Shown: one piece after another, positions 5,427 to 6,914 of the stretch
Layout of the letters: each line of letters opens with the position of its first letter
Numbering within the stretch: the first letter of the stretch is position 1
Assembly: GCA_029261905.1 (NCBI GenBank)
Contig: JAJDAM010000005.1
Span: 1 to 6,914, forward strand
Origin: Deltaproteobacteria bacterium
GTDB taxonomy: Bacteria > Myxococcota_A > UBA9160 > SMWR01
Direction of reading: 5' to 3'
Length of the DNA: 6,914 nucleotides
The notes under the pieces: model-generated
The model's input: the letters and a program-made list of their open reading frames with translations, nothing else
Database searches by the model: none
What the model was told of the DNA's origin: nothing
Made by a program: the position numbers and the translations under genes

Positions 5427-6347
5427 ATGATGCCGATTGCGAACGACGATCGTTCTGTTGCGAACCCGGCTGACGACCGCGAGCGAAAACTGCGGAAGAA
5501 GAGGAAGCGGCGGGAGCGGCGCAAGCGCCGCCTGCTCGAAGCGGACGGGCCTGTCGCACTGAGACACATCCGGGAGATCTGGCGCGCGATCATTCTGCGG
5601 ATCGGAAAACAGAGTCGCCCGTTGATCGATGGCATCCTGAACCACTACTCGAAGATTCCCGACGCGGGCTTTCCCAGCGGCGAAGCGTTCCCCTGGGTTT
5701 CCGAGCTGGAGGCGAAATCGCAGATCATCGCGAAGGAGGTGGAGGCGCTGCTCGAGTCCTCCGATGAACTCCCTCAACTCCGGAAGCTCTCGCCAGACCA
5801 CGATCGCATCGCTCGCTCCGAAAAATGGCGAGCCTTCTTCCTGATCGGATACGGGTATCGGGCCGAGCTCGGATGCCGACTCTGTCCGGAAACGGCCCGC
5901 GCACTCGACGGGATCCCCGGGCTCGAATCGGCGTTCTTCTCGATCCTGCTGCCGGGGATGCACATCAAGAGGCACCGGGGTCCCACCAAGTCACTGCTGG
6001 TTTTTCATCTGGCTGTGAAGGTGCCACGCGAGTCCGAGAAGTGCGTCATCCGCGTCGACGAAGAAGTTCGCCCGTGGCAGCAGGGGAAGATGCTGATCCT
6101 CGACGACACGCACGAGCACGAGGTGTGGAACGACACGGACGAGACGCGAGTCGTGTTGCTGATGCACGTGCGGCGTCCGCTGCGTTTCCCCGGTTCGCTG
6201 CTCGGGAGCTTCATCTTCAACACGATCCGCCGCAGCCCGTTCGTCCAGGATGGGCGCAAGAACCTCGACGAGTGGGAGGCCCAGTTCGGAACGCGTGCCG
6301 ACGAACGCTTACCGGCGCCGCCTCTCGCGCCACCGATGCTGAACTGA
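5427..6347 (+). CDS. aspartyl/asparaginyl beta-hydroxylase (LpxO-like) domain protein
   Basis: A 306-residue protein of the non-haem iron, 2-oxoglutarate-dependent family that includes aspartyl beta-hydroxylase (AspH) and the lipid A hydroxylase LpxO. The core runs from about 135 to 250: FFSILLPGMHI (170-180), the first iron histidine H183 in an HRGPTK segment, a GKMLILDD strand, and the second iron histidine H231 in HEVWN, followed by Arg241 in RVVLLMH as the 2-oxoglutarate-binding arginine. As in AspH, Gly185 sits where most 2-OG oxygenases have an acidic iron ligand. The position matching the other 2-OG-contacting arginine of AspH (R688) is Val192, which is unusual. Residues 20-35 are an extremely basic Lys/Arg tract. 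The C-terminal NLDEWEAQF region is common in LpxO-like members. No membrane segment is evident. The gene is translationally linked to the P450, suggesting a role in the same pathway; the substrate (protein side chain, acyl chain or small molecule) is unknown. Confidence 0.82.
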   Translation: MMPIANDDRSVANPADDRERKLRKKRKRRERRKRRLLEADGPVALRHIREIWRAIILRIGKQSRPLIDGILNHYSKIPDAGFPSGEAFPWVSELEAKSQIIAKEVEALLESSDELPQLRKLSPDHDRIARSEKWRAFFLIGYGYRAELGCRLCPETARALDGIPGLESAFFSILLPGMHIKRHRGPTKSLLVFHLAVKVPRESEKCVIRVDEEVRPWQQGKMLILDDTHEHEVWNDTDETRVVLLMHVRRPLRFPGSLLGSFIFNTIRRSPFVQDGRKNLDEWEAQFGTRADERLPAPPLAPPMLN

Positions 6348-6386
6348 ACAGACCCCGTCGCATTCATTTGCCGCAAGCGAGGCACG

Positions 6387-6402
6387 GCCCTTGTGTGAGG
6401 GC
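6387..6402. terminator. possible weak bidirectional hairpin between convergent genes
   Basis: GCCCT (6387-6391) and AGGGC (6398-6402) can pair around a six-base loop in the 63-base gap between the two converging genes. There is no run of T on either side, so a factor-independent terminator is not convincing. The place is where termination of both transcripts is expected. Confidence 0.25.
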
Positions 6403-6410
6403 TCGCCCGT

Positions 6411-6914
6411 TCAGTCCCGCGCGGCGTCCTGGTTGACTTCCACTTTCTTGACCGATGCCCGGACGATGGGGATTTCATCGTCTTTCAGTGGCTTCATCCA
6501 CTGCTTGCGCGCGAGTGCGGCCTCGAAGTACGGCGCGAGTTTCTTCGCCTTGGCCCGTTCCCGAGCCTCGGCCTTCGCGGCGAAGGGAGCCATCACTTCG
6601 GCGGCGAACAGTTCGAGCGACTCGCAGATGTGCTCGTGGCGATTGCGGCCCGCCTGCTGCATGAAGATGATCTGGTCGACGCCGGCAGACTCGTATTCGG
6701 CGAGATGGGCGCGCATGTCGTCGGGCGTCCCGATGCCAGAGGCCTGGTAGGCGGGGTTCTGTGCCTCTTCGATGATTTCCTCGGTCCGGTTCCCGCGCAG
6801 TTCCTGAAACTCCTGCCAAAGCTGTGTTCGACCGGGAACGGTGTCGTGCGTGACCAGCGCACGCAGCGCATAGCCGAAGAACTCGAACCCTTCGTGACCG
6901 CGGCGGATCGCTTC
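6411..6914 (-). CDS. LLM class flavin-dependent oxidoreductase, C-terminal part (5' end outside window)
   Basis: On the minus strand the frame is open from the right window edge to the TGA at 6413-6411, giving the last 167 residues; the first in-frame ATG inside the window (6716) is internal, since the family signature continues upstream of it. The stretch G-I-G-T-P-D-D-M-R-A-H-L, then AGVDQIIFMQQAGRNRHEHI and CESLELFAAEVM, is characteristic of the C-terminal part of bacterial-luciferase-like F420- or FMN-dependent monooxygenases/oxidoreductases of about 370-400 residues. These TIM-barrel enzymes act in the cytoplasm on diverse small molecules. The final 45 residues, rich in Lys, Ala and Glu, look like a helical tail. 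The gene converges on the oxygenase operon, so it is not part of that transcript, but it adds another oxidative enzyme to the neighbourhood. The family is confident; cofactor and substrate are unknown. Confidence 0.87.
   Translation of the reverse strand, partial: EAIRRGHEGFEFFGYALRALVTHDTVPGRTQLWQEFQELRGNRTEEIIEEAQNPAYQASGIGTPDDMRAHLAEYESAGVDQIIFMQQAGRNRHEHICESLELFAAEVMAPFAAKAEARERAKAKKLAPYFEAALARKQWMKPLKDDEIPIVRASVKKVEVNQDAARD

Noticed and set aside
5516..5531. Perfect inverted repeat GCGGCGC-AA-GCGCCGC, a possible hairpin
   Set aside because: It lies within the Arg/Lys-rich coding stretch of the beta-hydroxylase-like gene and is most simply a by-product of repeated CGC/CGG arginine codons; there is no T-run for termination.

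Overview
The window is high-GC bacterial DNA densely packed with enzyme genes, and nearly every base is accounted for. It holds no rRNA, tRNA, CRISPR array, insertion sequence or integrase that I can see. The oxygenase-rich content, a candidate sigma-54 promoter and the codon style fit a proteobacterium-like or myxobacterium-like environmental lineage. That placement is an inference; no taxonomic marker gene is present.

Layout, left to right. (1) Positions 1-338: the 3' end of a c-type cytochrome with one CxxCH haem site. (2) Positions 339-549: the largest gap, 211 bases, with a near-perfect palindrome at the cytochrome stop codon and a strong candidate sigma-54 (-24/-12) promoter at 504-520. 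(3) Positions 550-1617: a membrane fatty-acid-desaturase-family enzyme with three histidine boxes. (4) Positions 1618-1742: a regulatory gap with a 17-bp perfect inverted repeat (1698-1714) placed over a candidate sigma-70 promoter, followed by a strong Shine-Dalgarno. (5) Positions 1743-6347: a same-strand, probably operonic set of four genes: a type I Baeyer-Villiger monooxygenase (608 aa), a TetR-type repressor (209 aa, GTG start 4 bases after the monooxygenase stop), a bacterial class I cytochrome P450 (388 aa) and an aspartyl/asparaginyl beta-hydroxylase/LpxO-like 2-oxoglutarate oxygenase (306 aa). (6) Positions 6411-6914, minus strand: the C-terminal 167 residues of a luciferase-like (LLM) flavin-dependent oxidoreductase, convergent with the operon.

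How they may work together. The 1743-6347 block puts three mechanistically different oxygenases (flavin, haem-thiolate, non-haem iron) under one promoter, with their likely repressor inside the transcript. This resembles a substrate-inducible oxidation module: the P450 and BVMO could hydroxylate or oxidise and then insert oxygen next to a ketone of a hydrophobic substrate (terpenoid, steroid, cyclic or long-chain ketone). The role of the beta-hydroxylase-like protein is open. The desaturase next door has its own apparent sigma-54 control and may belong to a separate lipid-modification response. The substrate cannot be read from the sequence, and no ferredoxin or reductase for the P450 lies in the window.

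Most notable observations: the TetR-style operator sitting on the BVMO promoter, the sigma-54 promoter of the desaturase, the loss of an expected 2-oxoglutarate-binding arginine plus an extremely basic N-terminal tract in the beta-hydroxylase-like protein, and a cytochrome c without any methionine that could act as distal haem ligand.
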